From Flavivirga aquatica (GTDB lineage Bacteria > Bacteroidota > Bacteroidia > Flavobacteriales > Flavobacteriaceae): a stretch of 64,000 nt of DNA. Below, piece after piece: positions 54,721 through 63,812 of this stretch (positions are counted from its first letter, which is position 1; each line of letters begins with the position of its first letter). The position numbers were made by a program, and so were the translations under genes. The notes beneath the pieces are model-generated. The model was not told the DNA's origin and made no database searches. It saw nothing but the letters and a program-made list of their open reading frames with translations. The stretch spans positions 558,001 to 622,000 of the forward strand of contig NZ_MDJD01000054.1 of NCBI RefSeq assembly GCF_001747085.1, given 5' to 3'.

Positions 54721-55147
54721 ATAACAATTAGATTTGGTTTCACTACCACATCCTGATTTTTGAGTTTCATGTTGATGTTCTGAGGCTTCACTGTACAGAC
54801 AAGGTTTATAACGCTTTAAGCCTAATTGACGTTGTGTTTTTTTTGATTGCTGTTAACAAGAACATTGTTTTGCAACAAAAAAATAGAACTCTGCATATTA
54901 CCATTTCGATAATATTAAAACTTAAAATGAAATCTATTAATGATATTAGTAGGTATAAAAATTAGCTCTCAAAAATAAGAGCATGATAAGCTTTGTTAGC
55001 TTTAACTAATTTTTATAGTTTTTTTATTATTTATTAACACAATAATCGACAATACGTTTAGAAGTATTTTTGGACGAATGAATCTATTGAATTAATTTTT
55101 AAATTCCATAGAATAAAATTCTCACACTTTAATTATGTTTACCAAAA
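54721..55147. other. Region between the transposase relic and pyrF
   Basis: No intact gene. A 47-codon Cys-containing minus-strand fragment ('LGLKRYKPCLYSEASEHQ') lies at 54709-54852 and looks like decayed coding DNA. The rest is AT-rich. Confidence 0.35.
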
Positions 55148-55981
55148 CTAATTTAGCACTTCTAAATGACGATCTAATTCAACCTTCATGTCTTGCTGAA
55201 GTTTTTCAGCCTTTAATGCAGCTGCTTGATCAAAATTCTCTTGATTAGAAGCATAAATAATACCTCTTGAAGAATTAATAAGTAATCCTACTCTATCATT
55301 TATACCATATTTACAAACGTCTTGTAAATTACCACCTTGTGCTCCTACTCCTGGTACTAATAAAAAACTATCTGGAATAATTTTTCTAATATCTGCTAAA
55401 TACTCTGCTTTGGTTGCCCCAACTACATACATTAAGTTTTCTGCATGTTCCCATTCTTTTGAAGTCTCTAAAACTTGTTTATAAAGTTCTTTTCCTTCAA
55501 CCGTTTTTGTTTGAAAATCGAAAGCGCCAGCATTAGATGTTAGCGCTAACATAATGGTGTGTTTATCTTTAAAAGCTAAAAAAGGTTCTACTGAATCTTT
55601 TCCCATATACGGTGCAACAGTTACACTATCAAAAGCTAAATCTTCAAAAAACGCCTTAGCATACATGGTACTTGTATTACCTATATCTCCACGCTTAGCA
55701 TCTGCTATTGTAAAAATTTCTGGATGCTTTTCGTTTAAATAATTAATTGTTTTCTCTAAAGCTTGCCACCCTTTTATTCCATAAGCTTCATAAAATGCGG
55801 TATTAGGCTTATAAGCTACACATAAATGGTGTGTTGCATCTATAATAGCTTTATTAAATTCGAAAATTGGATCTTCAGTTTCTAATAAATGCTTTGGTAT
55901 TTTATTTAAATCAACATCTAACCCTATACATAAGAAAGATTTTTTTTGTTTAATTTGTTCTATTAATTCTTGTGTTGTCAT
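55148..55981 (-). CDS. pyrF: Orotidine-5'-phosphate decarboxylase (type 2)
   Basis: The 277-residue enzyme makes UMP from OMP, the last step of de novo pyrimidine synthesis. It has the longer type 2 layout: '[16 protein letters not shown]', '[18 protein letters not shown]' and the catalytic '[14 protein letters not shown]' with Asp-Lys-x-x-Asp-like residues. '[10 protein letters not shown]' and '[10 protein letters not shown]' close the barrel. Transcribed alone. Confidence 0.97.
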   Translation of the reverse strand: MTTQELIEQIKQKKSFLCIGLDVDLNKIPKHLLETEDPIFEFNKAIIDATHHLCVAYKPNTAFYEAYGIKGWQALEKTINYLNEKHPEIFTIADAKRGDIGNTSTMYAKAFFEDLAFDSVTVAPYMGKDSVEPFLAFKDKHTIMLALTSNAGAFDFQTKTVEGKELYKQVLETSKEWEHAENLMYVVGATKAEYLADIRKIIPDSFLLVPGVGAQGGNLQDVCKYGINDRVGLLINSSRGIIYASNQENFDQAAALKAEKLQQDMKVELDRHLEVLN

Positions 55982-56044
55982 TCCTCTTTTAGTTTAAAAA
56001 ATATGAAAAATGAATAGTCGCAGACATTTCGTAAGTAATATAGC

Positions 56045-56192
56045 TCATGTAATATAAATCATATATTTGTATATTATTTTCGACGAATCAATCTCAATTC
56101 CTAAAACATCTTTATTTTTAGAAACTGATTTACCTTGATTACAACTAGTAGCTAATAAAATTACAAACAAATAATAGTATGCTATTTTTCAC
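56045..56192 (-). pseudogene. Remnant of a small lipoprotein gene
   Basis: On the minus strand a frame with a lipoprotein-like signal 'YYYLFVILLATSCNQGKS' runs to TGA at 56045. It has no start codon in frame; GTG 56192 is in another frame, and one extra A in the run after it would explain the break. The remaining tail 'KNKDVLGIEIDSSKI' is short. It is probably a degraded lipoprotein gene between pyrF and prfA. Confidence 0.4.
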
Positions 56193-56229
56193 AAATACAG
56201 ACTTCTATTCTTACGGAAACAATAATCTT

Positions 56230-57306
56230 TTAAATAACATCATTGTTTGCCTTTAACTTCTCTGTATTTTCGGCTAATTGTAATTCATCTATAATTTTTT
56301 GAATATCACCATTTACAATATTAGATAAATCGTAAAGCGTTAATCCTATTCTATGATCTGTAACACGTCCTTGTGGATAGTTATATGTTCTAATTTTAGC
56401 ACTTCTATCTCCACTTGTTACCATAGTACCACGTAAAGCCGCATCTTCTTCCATCTTTTTTGCTAACTCTAAATCGTATAAACGTGATCGTAGTACTTTA
56501 AAAGCCTTCTCTTTGTTTTTATGCTGCGATTTTTGGTCTTGACATTGCGCTACTAAACCTGTTGGTATATGCGTTAAACGTACTGCCGAATATGTCGTGT
56601 TTACAGATTGACCACCAGGACCTGATGAACAGAAAAAATCAATTCTTACATCTTTAGGGTTTATTTCAACATCAAACTCTTCTGCCTCTGGAAATACCAT
56701 TACTGTTGCAGCACTGGTATGTACACGCCCTTGAGTTTCAGTTTGTGGCACACGTTGTACACGGTGAACACCTGCTTCAAATTTTAAAGTACCGTATACA
56801 TCTTCGCCATTAACTTCAAACTGTATTTCTTTAAATCCGCCATTAGTTCCTTCACTAAAGTCTACAGTACTTACGTTCCAGCCTTTACCTTCACAGTATT
56901 TTGTATACATTCTAAACAGGTCTCCTGCAAAAATACTAGCTTCATCTCCTCCTGTTCCTGCACGTAATTCTACTACAGCATTTTTAGAATCTTCTGGATC
57001 TTTAGGTATTAATAATACTTTTATTTCCTCTTCTAATTTAGGAATTCCTTCTTTAGCCTCTTCATATTGCATTTTGGCCATTTCAACCATTTCGGCATCA
57101 CTTCCATCTGCTATTATTTCTTCAGCTTCAGCTAGATTACTAGTAAACTCTAAATAAAGTTCACGTTTATCCATTAAAATTCTTAAATCTTTATATTCTC
57201 TATTTAATTGAACATAACGTTTTTGATCTGTAATAATGTCTGGTTGAATGATTAAATCACTTACCTCATCAAAACGTTGTTTTACTATTTGTAATTTCTC
57301 TAACAT
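56230..57306 (-). CDS. prfA: Peptide chain release factor 1
   Basis: The 358-residue factor reads UAA and UAG stop codons. The peptidyl-transferase motif GGQ is in '[20 protein letters not shown]'. The N-terminal helices, '[20 protein letters not shown]' (the 'GTGGDEA' hallmark) and '[20 protein letters not shown]' are typical of RF1. Its presence means UAG is read as stop here, which matters for the amber-interrupted gene at 14259. Confidence 0.98.
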   Translation of the reverse strand: MLEKLQIVKQRFDEVSDLIIQPDIITDQKRYVQLNREYKDLRILMDKRELYLEFTSNLAEAEEIIADGSDAEMVEMAKMQYEEAKEGIPKLEEEIKVLLIPKDPEDSKNAVVELRAGTGGDEASIFAGDLFRMYTKYCEGKGWNVSTVDFSEGTNGGFKEIQFEVNGEDVYGTLKFEAGVHRVQRVPQTETQGRVHTSAATVMVFPEAEEFDVEINPKDVRIDFFCSSGPGGQSVNTTYSAVRLTHIPTGLVAQCQDQKSQHKNKEKAFKVLRSRLYDLELAKKMEEDAALRGTMVTSGDRSAKIRTYNYPQGRVTDHRIGLTLYDLSNIVNGDIQKIIDELQLAENTEKLKANNDVI

Positions 57307-57327
57307 CTGCCTTATTTAATTGGGAAC

Positions 57328-57335
57328 CAAAAATA
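57328..57335 (-). promoter_or_regulatory. -7 promoter box of prfA
   Basis: On the minus strand this reads TATTTTTG (TAnnTTTG), 22 nt upstream of the ATG. Confidence 0.55.
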
Positions 57336-57476
57336 CGATAATTTATGAATTTTATAACCGATATAATGTACCCTATTCAAAATTAGTTTTTTATTCTTTA
57401 GGGTTAATGAATTTTCACTTACAAATTATAAGATAAAACACTACATTTACACACAAACAAAAATCTATATTTAAAA

Positions 57477-57566
57477 ATGAACAAAATTTATGTACTAGCC
57501 CTATGTTATGGTACTACAGTGCATAATGCACAAAAGTTAAAAGGAAATTTTTATTCAAATTTGTGA
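57477..57566 (+). pseudogene. Signal-peptide fragment of a secreted protein
   Basis: A 29-codon frame reads as the start of an exported protein ('MNKIYVLALCYGTTVHNAQ', then 'LKGNFYSNL') and stops at TGA. The rest of a gene is absent, so this looks like the 5' end left by a deletion. It lies alone in a 331 bp gap between prfA and the membrane-protein gene. Confidence 0.4.
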
Positions 57567-57637
57567 AGTAAGTAAAATTAAATATTATTTAGTAACATAT
57601 AAATAAAAATATATGATTTTATAAGACTTACCCTATT

Positions 57638-58339
57638 TTACTCTTCAACCCAAAAGTTTTTTACCTTATCTGGTTTTATAAGAATATAGGTTACTATAAA
57701 AAATAATGCATATATATATATTAGCCTATGTAAGTAAATTAGTAAGTTAAAATGAAAATAATACGCTAAAACAGCACAAAGATCTGCAAAACCAAATCCA
57801 AAAACAGAAAACATAAAATACATAGACTTTCTTATGCCATATTTATAGTTATAATTTGCAGCAAACACACATGTTATTATTATAGCCGTTCCATAGATAT
57901 ATAGTAAGTATTTTTGAAAAACATCATGTAAAGCCCCAGTTATCGAGTTTAAAATTTTGTCTAAAGTATAAATATTCAATGCAATTAAAAAACCATAAAT
58001 AAATACCGATCTAATATCAATTTTTGCAACTCGAGTTTTCTTTAAAACATGGTATATAAGTGCTAAATACCCACTTATTGCTATTATTGAAATAATTTTA
58101 TTATAAACAGGATCTTCATAATAAATTAAAAGAATGTCCGATACAAGAAAACATAGAAATGAAATAAAAACCCATTTTTCTTTATATCCTTTATAAAAAA
58201 GAAAAACTACAAAAAATATCAATATTGTTATAATTCTAATAACTCTAATTTCAAAAAAACCATATGCATTAATAATGTATATATTTATTAAAAATAGTAT
58301 TAATGATATAACAACTAGTAGTTTTCCTTTTAAATTCAT
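57638..58339 (-). CDS. Multi-pass membrane protein of unknown function
   Basis: The 233-residue protein (from ATG 58339) has seven or eight hydrophobic helices. A TTG at 58357 would add six residues but overlaps the promoter box, so it is not the start. 'FVFAANYNYKYGIRKS' style loops are basic inside. The layout somewhat resembles YhhN-like (TMEM86) proteins, but the key motif cannot be confirmed. Transcribed alone. Confidence 0.75.
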   Translation of the reverse strand: MNLKGKLLVVISLILFLINIYIINAYGFFEIRVIRIITILIFFVVFLFYKGYKEKWVFISFLCFLVSDILLIYYEDPVYNKIISIIAISGYLALIYHVLKKTRVAKIDIRSVFIYGFLIALNIYTLDKILNSITGALHDVFQKYLLYIYGTAIIITCVFAANYNYKYGIRKSMYFMFSVFGFGFADLCAVLAYYFHFNLLIYLHRLIYIYALFFIVTYILIKPDKVKNFWVEE

Positions 58340-58354
58340 TAAATTTATTTCCTG

Positions 58355-58362
58355 CAAAAATA
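58355..58362 (-). promoter_or_regulatory. -7 promoter box of the multi-pass protein gene
   Basis: On the minus strand this reads TATTTTTG. Transcription would begin about 58348-58350, giving a leader under 12 nt before ATG 58339. Confidence 0.5.
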
Positions 58363-58579
58363 AGTCTAAAAATAAAACTCAAAATGAGATTTTGGTAATA
58401 TCTCTAGCATAATTTGATTTTTATTAAAATTTCAACATACTAACTTCATTTATCTAAAGTAATCAATATTTATAATAATTTACTATTGAATATATCGTTA
58501 TTATAATTAATATGCAACAATTATTTTCTATATCATTTTCTATAAACCATTTATTTTGTGGTCTTTTGGAATTAATTTA

Positions 58580-58798
58580 ATGCTTTCCTTTATGGGGTTT
58601 CACTTTATCCTAATAGTTTTAGTAAAGCTCTTTTTAATATGTCTTCTATGGTATTTTATTAATGAAACTAAAGGCAAACAAAAATTAGTGTTTTATAACA
58701 ATTTAGGTATTTCTCCTCTAAAACTTTTTTCTTTCTTGTTTATTATTGATTTACTTTTAAGTATACCTTTCCTTTTTCTCCTTAAAGAGTTTATATGA
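58580..58798 (+). CDS. Small two-helix membrane protein, possibly truncated
   Basis: From ATG 58580 the product has 72 residues: a helix ~8-28, the polar 'NETKGKQKLVFYNNLGIS', and a second helix ~48-68. The same frame is open upstream to 58508 and reads protein-like ('PFILWSFGINL'), but has no ATG, so the gene may have lost its start or use TTG 58556. No family was recognised. Confidence 0.45.
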   Translation: MLSFMGFHFILIVLVKLFLICLLWYFINETKGKQKLVFYNNLGISPLKLFSFLFIIDLLLSIPFLFLLKEFI

Positions 58799-58867
58799 TA
58801 TTTGGAGATAAGGAATATTGATTTTTATCTAAAAAATTAAATTTTAAATAACCTATAATTTAAAAAA

Positions 58868-58933
58868 ATGACGTTGCAAATCTTGATTAATAACTTAGAA
58901 GAGCTTAAAAATTATTACAAAAAAGGGATTTGA
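58868..58933 (+). other. Short ORF, possible start of a lost gene
   Basis: A 21-codon frame ('MTLQILINNLEELKNYYKKGI') follows the small membrane protein by 69 bp and then stops. Its opening resembles the first strand of ABC ATPases only loosely. It may be debris from a deletion that also affected 58508-58798. Confidence 0.25.
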
Positions 58934-58948
58934 TTTATACCAATTAAA

Positions 58949-59911
58949 CTAAAAATCTACTGCAAACCCCACACCTAAAAACTGTTTCCACTGTACTCTA
59001 GCTCCTGCCTCATCATCTGCTTCTCCTTCAATTTCTGATGGTTTTGTAGTTTTAACATCATCATCATACCTTATATGTGAACCAAACGTTGCTCTAACAA
59101 AATCATTGACTTTAAAATCAAAATCAATTTTCCAATCTAAATCTATATTTCCAAAATTATTTAGATAATCGGTATATAAACTCACTTGATTTTTTAAGCC
59201 TATATTTTCAGCTACTTCCATTTCGTAACTATTTGTTAGAAGAATCCCTACTTCTTCTCTTACTCTTTCCCCTTCGGTAATCACATTACCTGCAGCATCT
59301 AACACTGCTGGAGTAACTCCAAAAGCTCCTGCATTAGCTAAATCTTCATCTAAAACAAAAGTTGCTTTTAAGGTTAGGGGCGAAAAATAAAAAGATAATT
59401 CGTCTATATCTTTACCATATTCCATACCACCCCCTAAAAATACATATCCTGGTGCTAGCAAGCTTGAAATGGGCTTATCTTTGTCTGGATATTTATATCC
59501 ATTGGTTAATTGCGTTCTAAAATTAAGACGTGCAGAATAATACCAATGCGACTCACTATTGGGTTTATAACCTAAATTGGAGTTAATCTCTAATAAATCA
59601 TCTGTTTTCCTTAATTCTCTGGATTCTTGTTTATTTATACCATAGCGTAAATCGATATTATTCTTCCATGTTAAAAATTCATCACTATAATTAGCTGAAG
59701 ATTTAACACCTAAAAGCCCCGAAATAGAATTACTTCCCCCTGCATTCCAATTAACAAAGGTCACCTCACTTAAATCGACAGATGCTTTGTTTTTTTGAAT
59801 CCATTGTGGTCCTATTTCCTTTATTTTATTTTTCTTAAAAAATAACGAATCTGGTTGAGCATTAACTAAATGATAAAAGAAGCAAACTAAAATGAATAGT
59901 GTGTATCTCAT
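58949..59911 (-). CDS. DUF3078 domain outer membrane-associated protein
   Basis: The 320-residue protein has a signal peptide (1-18). The rest is beta-rich with the DUF3078 pattern: 'VTFVNWNAGGSNSISGL', 'WKNNIDLRYGINKQES', 'RKTDDLLEINSNLGYK', 'WYYSARLNFRTQLTNGYKYP' and an aromatic C-terminus 'WKQFLGVGFAVDF'. The alternating pattern suggests a beta-barrel in the outer membrane. Function unknown; the family is widespread in Bacteroidota. Confidence 0.94.
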   Translation of the reverse strand: MRYTLFILVCFFYHLVNAQPDSLFFKKNKIKEIGPQWIQKNKASVDLSEVTFVNWNAGGSNSISGLLGVKSSANYSDEFLTWKNNIDLRYGINKQESRELRKTDDLLEINSNLGYKPNSESHWYYSARLNFRTQLTNGYKYPDKDKPISSLLAPGYVFLGGGMEYGKDIDELSFYFSPLTLKATFVLDEDLANAGAFGVTPAVLDAAGNVITEGERVREEVGILLTNSYEMEVAENIGLKNQVSLYTDYLNNFGNIDLDWKIDFDFKVNDFVRATFGSHIRYDDDVKTTKPSEIEGEADDEAGARVQWKQFLGVGFAVDF

Positions 59912-59981
59912 GTTTATGTTAGGTTATTTAAAACACATTTCTTATCAATAATCATTCCATTTTAACAAGAAATAATCTTAT

Positions 59982-61160
59982 TTAATAACAAAACTCACCA
60001 AATTCAGATTTTATAGTCAATTTTTTAGTTTCTGAAGCTTCTACTCGACCTATTATTTTAGCATCTACATTGAAAGTTTTAGATATAGCAATAATATTTT
60101 CTGCAACTTTTGGAGAAACATATAATTCCATTCTATGACCACAATTAAATACTTGATACATTTCTTTCCAATCTGTTTTTGATTGTTCTTGAATCAATTT
60201 AAATAAAGGAGGAATTGGAAACATATTATCTTTTACAATATGAAATTCATCTACAAAATGAAGAATTTTAGTTTGCGCACCTCCAGAGCAATGTACCATA
60301 CCATGAATAGTTTCACTATTATATTCTGATAAAATTGCTTTTATAATTGGCGCATAAGTTCTTGTTGGAGACAGTACTAGTTTACCTGCATCTATTGGAG
60401 CATTCTCAACTTCATCGGTTAATTTAACACCTCCCGAGTATACTAATTCTTCTGGCACTGAAGCATCAAAACTTTCTGGATATTTTTCTGCTAAATATTT
60501 ACTAAACACATCGTGACGGGCAGATGTTAATCCGTTACTTCCCATACCGCCGTTATATGATTTCTCATAAGAAGCTTGTCCAAAACTTTCCAAACCTACA
60601 ATAACATCACCAGCTTTAATATTAGCATTATCTATAACGTCTGTACGTTTCATTCTTGCCGTTACTGTAGAATCGACAATAATAGTACGCACTAAGTCAC
60701 CTACATCTGCAGTTTCTCCACCTGTTGAATGAATAGTTACTCCAAAACCTTTTAAATCTTCTAATAATTCTTCGGTTCCATTAATTATAGCTGAAAGTAC
60801 TTCTCCTGGAATTAAGTTTTTATTTCTTCCAATAGTTGAAGATAGCATAATATTATCGGTTGCTCCTACGCATAGTAAATCATCAATATTCATAATTAAA
60901 GCATCTTGAGCGATACCTTTCCAAACTGAAACATCTCCAGTTTCTTTCCAATACATATAAGCTAATGAAGACTTTGTTCCTGCACCATCGGCATGCATGA
61001 TTAAACAATAATCGTCGTCGTTTGTTAAATAATCTGGAACTATTTTACAAAATGCTTTAGGAAATAATCCTTTATCAATGTTTTTAATCGCATTGTGAAC
61101 ATCTTCTTTTGATGCAGAAACCCCACGTTGTGCGTAGCGTTTTGAAACTTCTTGACCCAT
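59982..61160 (-). CDS. purM: Phosphoribosylformylglycinamidine cyclo-ligase (AIR synthase)
   Basis: The 392-residue enzyme makes aminoimidazole ribonucleotide, step five of purine synthesis. It is the longer Bacteroidota form of PurM. 'HADGAGTKSSLAYMYW', 'DDLLCVGATDNIMLSSTIGR', 'STGGETADVGDLVRT' and 'GLESFGQASYEKSYNGGMGSNG' in pieces match the ATP-binding AIRS fold. The C-terminal part has 'HGMVHCSGGAQTKI'. It has its own promoter; the preceding glnN terminator lies between the two genes. Confidence 0.95.
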   Translation of the reverse strand: MGQEVSKRYAQRGVSASKEDVHNAIKNIDKGLFPKAFCKIVPDYLTNDDDYCLIMHADGAGTKSSLAYMYWKETGDVSVWKGIAQDALIMNIDDLLCVGATDNIMLSSTIGRNKNLIPGEVLSAIINGTEELLEDLKGFGVTIHSTGGETADVGDLVRTIIVDSTVTARMKRTDVIDNANIKAGDVIVGLESFGQASYEKSYNGGMGSNGLTSARHDVFSKYLAEKYPESFDASVPEELVYSGGVKLTDEVENAPIDAGKLVLSPTRTYAPIIKAILSEYNSETIHGMVHCSGGAQTKILHFVDEFHIVKDNMFPIPPLFKLIQEQSKTDWKEMYQVFNCGHRMELYVSPKVAENIIAISKTFNVDAKIIGRVEASETKKLTIKSEFGEFCY

Positions 61161-61177
61161 AATATTGTATTGAAATG

Positions 61178-61185
61178 CAAATTTA
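61178..61185 (-). promoter_or_regulatory. -7 promoter box of purM
   Basis: On the minus strand this reads TAAATTTG (TAnnTTTG), 18 nt upstream of the ATG at 61160. Confidence 0.58.
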
Positions 61186-61197
61186 CTTTTTTGAATT

Positions 61198-61229
61198 AAA
61201 AAATCCCGCTTTTAGTAACGGGATTTTTT
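61198..61229 (-). terminator. Terminator of glnN
   Basis: Arms AAAAAATCCCG (61198-61208) and CGGGATTTTTT (61219-61229). On the minus strand the stem ends in a T-run just before the purM promoter. Confidence 0.88.
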
Positions 61230-61264
61230 AAATTATATATAGTTTTGTTTTAAGCGGTTATCTT

Positions 61265-61339
61265 GCGTTAGGGATTGAAGTATTGTTGAAGCTCCTCACA
61301 GAGAGCGACTACTGAAAGCCCGACCCTTGGGTAACGCCC
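61265..61339. repeat. Structured intergenic element, copy B
   Basis: The left core GCGTTAGGGATTGAAG (61265-61280) and right parts GAAAGCCCG (61314-61322) and GTAACGCCC match copy A at 17647-17746. The outer GCGTTA pairs with TAACGC (61332-61337). The inner part is a different hairpin (AGTA...GCTC / GAG...TACT). It ends 9 bp from the glnN stop codon, again at the start of a 3' UTR. Confidence 0.7.
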
Positions 61340-61347
61340 TAAAAACA

Positions 61348-63534
61348 CTACCTTGTAAACAATAACTCTCTATACTTAGTTAAAGGCCAAACCTCATCAT
61401 CTACCAAAAGCTCTAATTTATCGCAATGGTAACGAATATCTTCAAACAAGGCCTTCACGTGATTACAGTAAGCTATCGCTTTCTTTTCTACTGCTTCCAT
61501 GTTATTTGCTTTCTTTCTTTCTTCAATCATTTTCGTAACATTAACATTAATGCCTTCTATATGACTAGATATTTCCTCTATTAAATTGATTTGCTCCTTA
61601 GAAACTGTCTTAAATTTTTTATCAAAAATTTCTTTTAAACCTCTTACATTTTCTATCAAAACATTTTGATACTTAACTGCTGTTGGCACAATGTGATTAC
61701 GGGCAATATCTCCTAACACACGACTTTCTATTTGAATATGCTTAATGTAAGCTTCTATTTCTATTTCATAACGTGCTTCGGTTTCAATTTTACTCATTAC
61801 ATTCATTTCTTCAAATAGCGCAATACTTTCTTTAGAAACCCTAGCTTTTAAGGCTTCGGGAGTTGTTTTATTATTACTTAAACCTCGTTTTTTTGCTTCT
61901 GCTTCCCAAGCTTCGCCATAACCATTACCTTCAAATAAAATATCTCTACAAGATTTAATATATTCTCTTAATACGTTAAAAACAGCTTCGTCTTTCTTTA
62001 AATCCTTTTTATCTATTAATACGTCTACTTCTATTTTAAAATCTTTTAATTGTTTAGCTACAATAGTATTTAATACTGTCATAGGGTTTCCACAATTAGC
62101 TGTAGACCCTACGGCTCTAAACTCAAATTTATTACCCGTAAAGGCGAAAGGAGATGTTCTGTTTCTATCTGTATTATCTAATAAGACATCTGGTATTTTA
62201 CCAACAACATTAAGCTTTAATTCTGTTTTTTCTTGAGGTGATAATTTACCTTTAGTAACGCCTTCTAGCTCTTCTAAAACTTTTGTTAACTGCTCTCCTA
62301 TAAATACAGAAATAATTGCTGGTGGCGCTTCATTGGCTCCTAATCTATGATCATTACTAGCAGATGTTATAGCTGCTCTTAAAAGTGACTCATGCTCATG
62401 AACTGCTTTAATAGTATTTATAAAAAATGTTAAGAATTGTAAATTACTCATTGGAGTTTTACCTGGAGCTAACAAGTTTATTCCCGTGTCTGTAGATAGT
62501 GACCAATTGTTATGTTTTCCAGACCCATTTACACCTGCAAATGGTTTTTCATGTAATAATACTTTAAAATTATGACGAGATGCTACACGTCCCATAATGT
62601 CCATTAACAATGAGTTATGATCTACCGCTAAATTTGCTTCTTCAAAAATTGGTGCTAATTCAAACTGATTTGGAGCGACTTCATTATGCCTTGTTTTTAC
62701 AGGTATTCCTAAAAGCATACATTCGGTTTCCAACTCCCGCATAAAATTTAATGCTCTGTTAGGAATGGAGCCAAAATAATGATCATCTAATTGTTGACCT
62801 TTTGCCGAAGAATGCCCTAATAATGTACGCCCTGTTAACGTTATATCTGGACGACTTGCTGCCAACATTTTATCTATTAAAAAATATTCTTGTTCCCAAC
62901 CTAGCGAAGAAGATACTTTTTTTACGTTTTTATCAAAATATTTACAAACTGCAGTTGCTGCATTATCTACCGCATGTAACGCTCTTAATAATGGTGTTTT
63001 ATAATCTAAAGCTTCTCCTGTGTAAGCCACAAAAATGGTTGGAATACACAACGTTGTTTCATAAATAAACGCTGGAGATGTAGGATCCCAAGCAGTATAT
63101 CCTCTTGCTTCAAAAGTATTTCTAATACCACCACTAGGAAAACTAGAGGCATCTGGTTCTTGCTGTACTAGTTGAGTGCCTCCAAATTTTTCGATAGACA
63201 TACCGTCTCCTATCGTTTCAAAAAAAGCATCATGCTTTTCTGCTGTAGATCCTGTTAATGGTTGAAACCAGTGTGTATAATGTGTTACGCCTTTGGATAA
63301 GGCCCAATCTTTCATTGAAGATGCTACTTGATCTGCTATATTTCTATCAATTTTCTTCCCGTATTGAATAGCATTTGTAACGCCTTTAAAAGCATCTTTG
63401 GTTAAATATTGACGCATTGTATTTTCATTAAATACATTCTTACCAAATAAATCTGACCGACGCTCTTTCTCTTCTACCACAATTGCTTTATAAGCCAGAG
63501 ATTCTTTTATAGCATGAAATCTTAATGTTGACAT
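61348..63534 (-). CDS. glnN: Glutamine synthetase type III
   Basis: This 728-residue enzyme is the large GSIII form common in Bacteroidota and cyanobacteria, which assimilates ammonia into glutamine. 'GTAHDAFFETIG'-like elements, 'GWEQEYFLIDK', 'VAPNQFELAPIFEEANLAVDHN' and 'VNGSGKHNNWSLST' (glutamate and metal sites), 'ASNDHRLGANEAPPA' and 'NRTSPFAFTGNKFEFRAVGS' support it. The C-terminal helical region (~560-728) is the GSIII-specific part. The second glutamine synthetase gene starts divergently 278 bp away. Confidence 0.97.
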   Translation of the reverse strand: MSTLRFHAIKESLAYKAIVVEEKERRSDLFGKNVFNENTMRQYLTKDAFKGVTNAIQYGKKIDRNIADQVASSMKDWALSKGVTHYTHWFQPLTGSTAEKHDAFFETIGDGMSIEKFGGTQLVQQEPDASSFPSGGIRNTFEARGYTAWDPTSPAFIYETTLCIPTIFVAYTGEALDYKTPLLRALHAVDNAATAVCKYFDKNVKKVSSSLGWEQEYFLIDKMLAASRPDITLTGRTLLGHSSAKGQQLDDHYFGSIPNRALNFMRELETECMLLGIPVKTRHNEVAPNQFELAPIFEEANLAVDHNSLLMDIMGRVASRHNFKVLLHEKPFAGVNGSGKHNNWSLSTDTGINLLAPGKTPMSNLQFLTFFINTIKAVHEHESLLRAAITSASNDHRLGANEAPPAIISVFIGEQLTKVLEELEGVTKGKLSPQEKTELKLNVVGKIPDVLLDNTDRNRTSPFAFTGNKFEFRAVGSTANCGNPMTVLNTIVAKQLKDFKIEVDVLIDKKDLKKDEAVFNVLREYIKSCRDILFEGNGYGEAWEAEAKKRGLSNNKTTPEALKARVSKESIALFEEMNVMSKIETEARYEIEIEAYIKHIQIESRVLGDIARNHIVPTAVKYQNVLIENVRGLKEIFDKKFKTVSKEQINLIEEISSHIEGINVNVTKMIEERKKANNMEAVEKKAIAYCNHVKALFEDIRYHCDKLELLVDDEVWPLTKYRELLFTR

Positions 63535-63578
63535 TCTTAATTAAATTAATTAAAATATTTTGAAAATAAATTACTGGA

Positions 63579-63586
63579 CAAAAATA
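63579..63586 (-). promoter_or_regulatory. -7 promoter box of glnN
   Basis: On the minus strand this reads TATTTTTG (TAnnTTTG), 45 nt upstream of the ATG at 63534. Confidence 0.55.
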
Positions 63587-63763
63587 AACACCAAAACAAT
63601 AAAAACTTAAAACAAGAAAACTTATTGTTAACATTTTTTCAGTATTTATATAAAATAATGGTCTTTTTTTTAAATAAACCTTAAAAAAATGGGGTATAAA
63701 TAAAAATAACTAACCTTTTCATTAAAACACCCCCTATAAATTTTAAGTAAATGTATAAAAATT

Positions 63764-63771
63764 TATATTTG
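63764..63771 (+). promoter_or_regulatory. -7 promoter box of the second glutamine synthetase gene
   Basis: TATATTTG (TAnnTTTG) lies 41 nt before the ATG at 63813. Short G-run (GGGG, about 63691) and C-run (CCCCC, about 63730) elements lie between the two divergent promoters. Confidence 0.58.
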
Positions 63772-63812
63772 TGAAATTATTATCAATATTACATTTTATT
63801 AAAATATTCATT

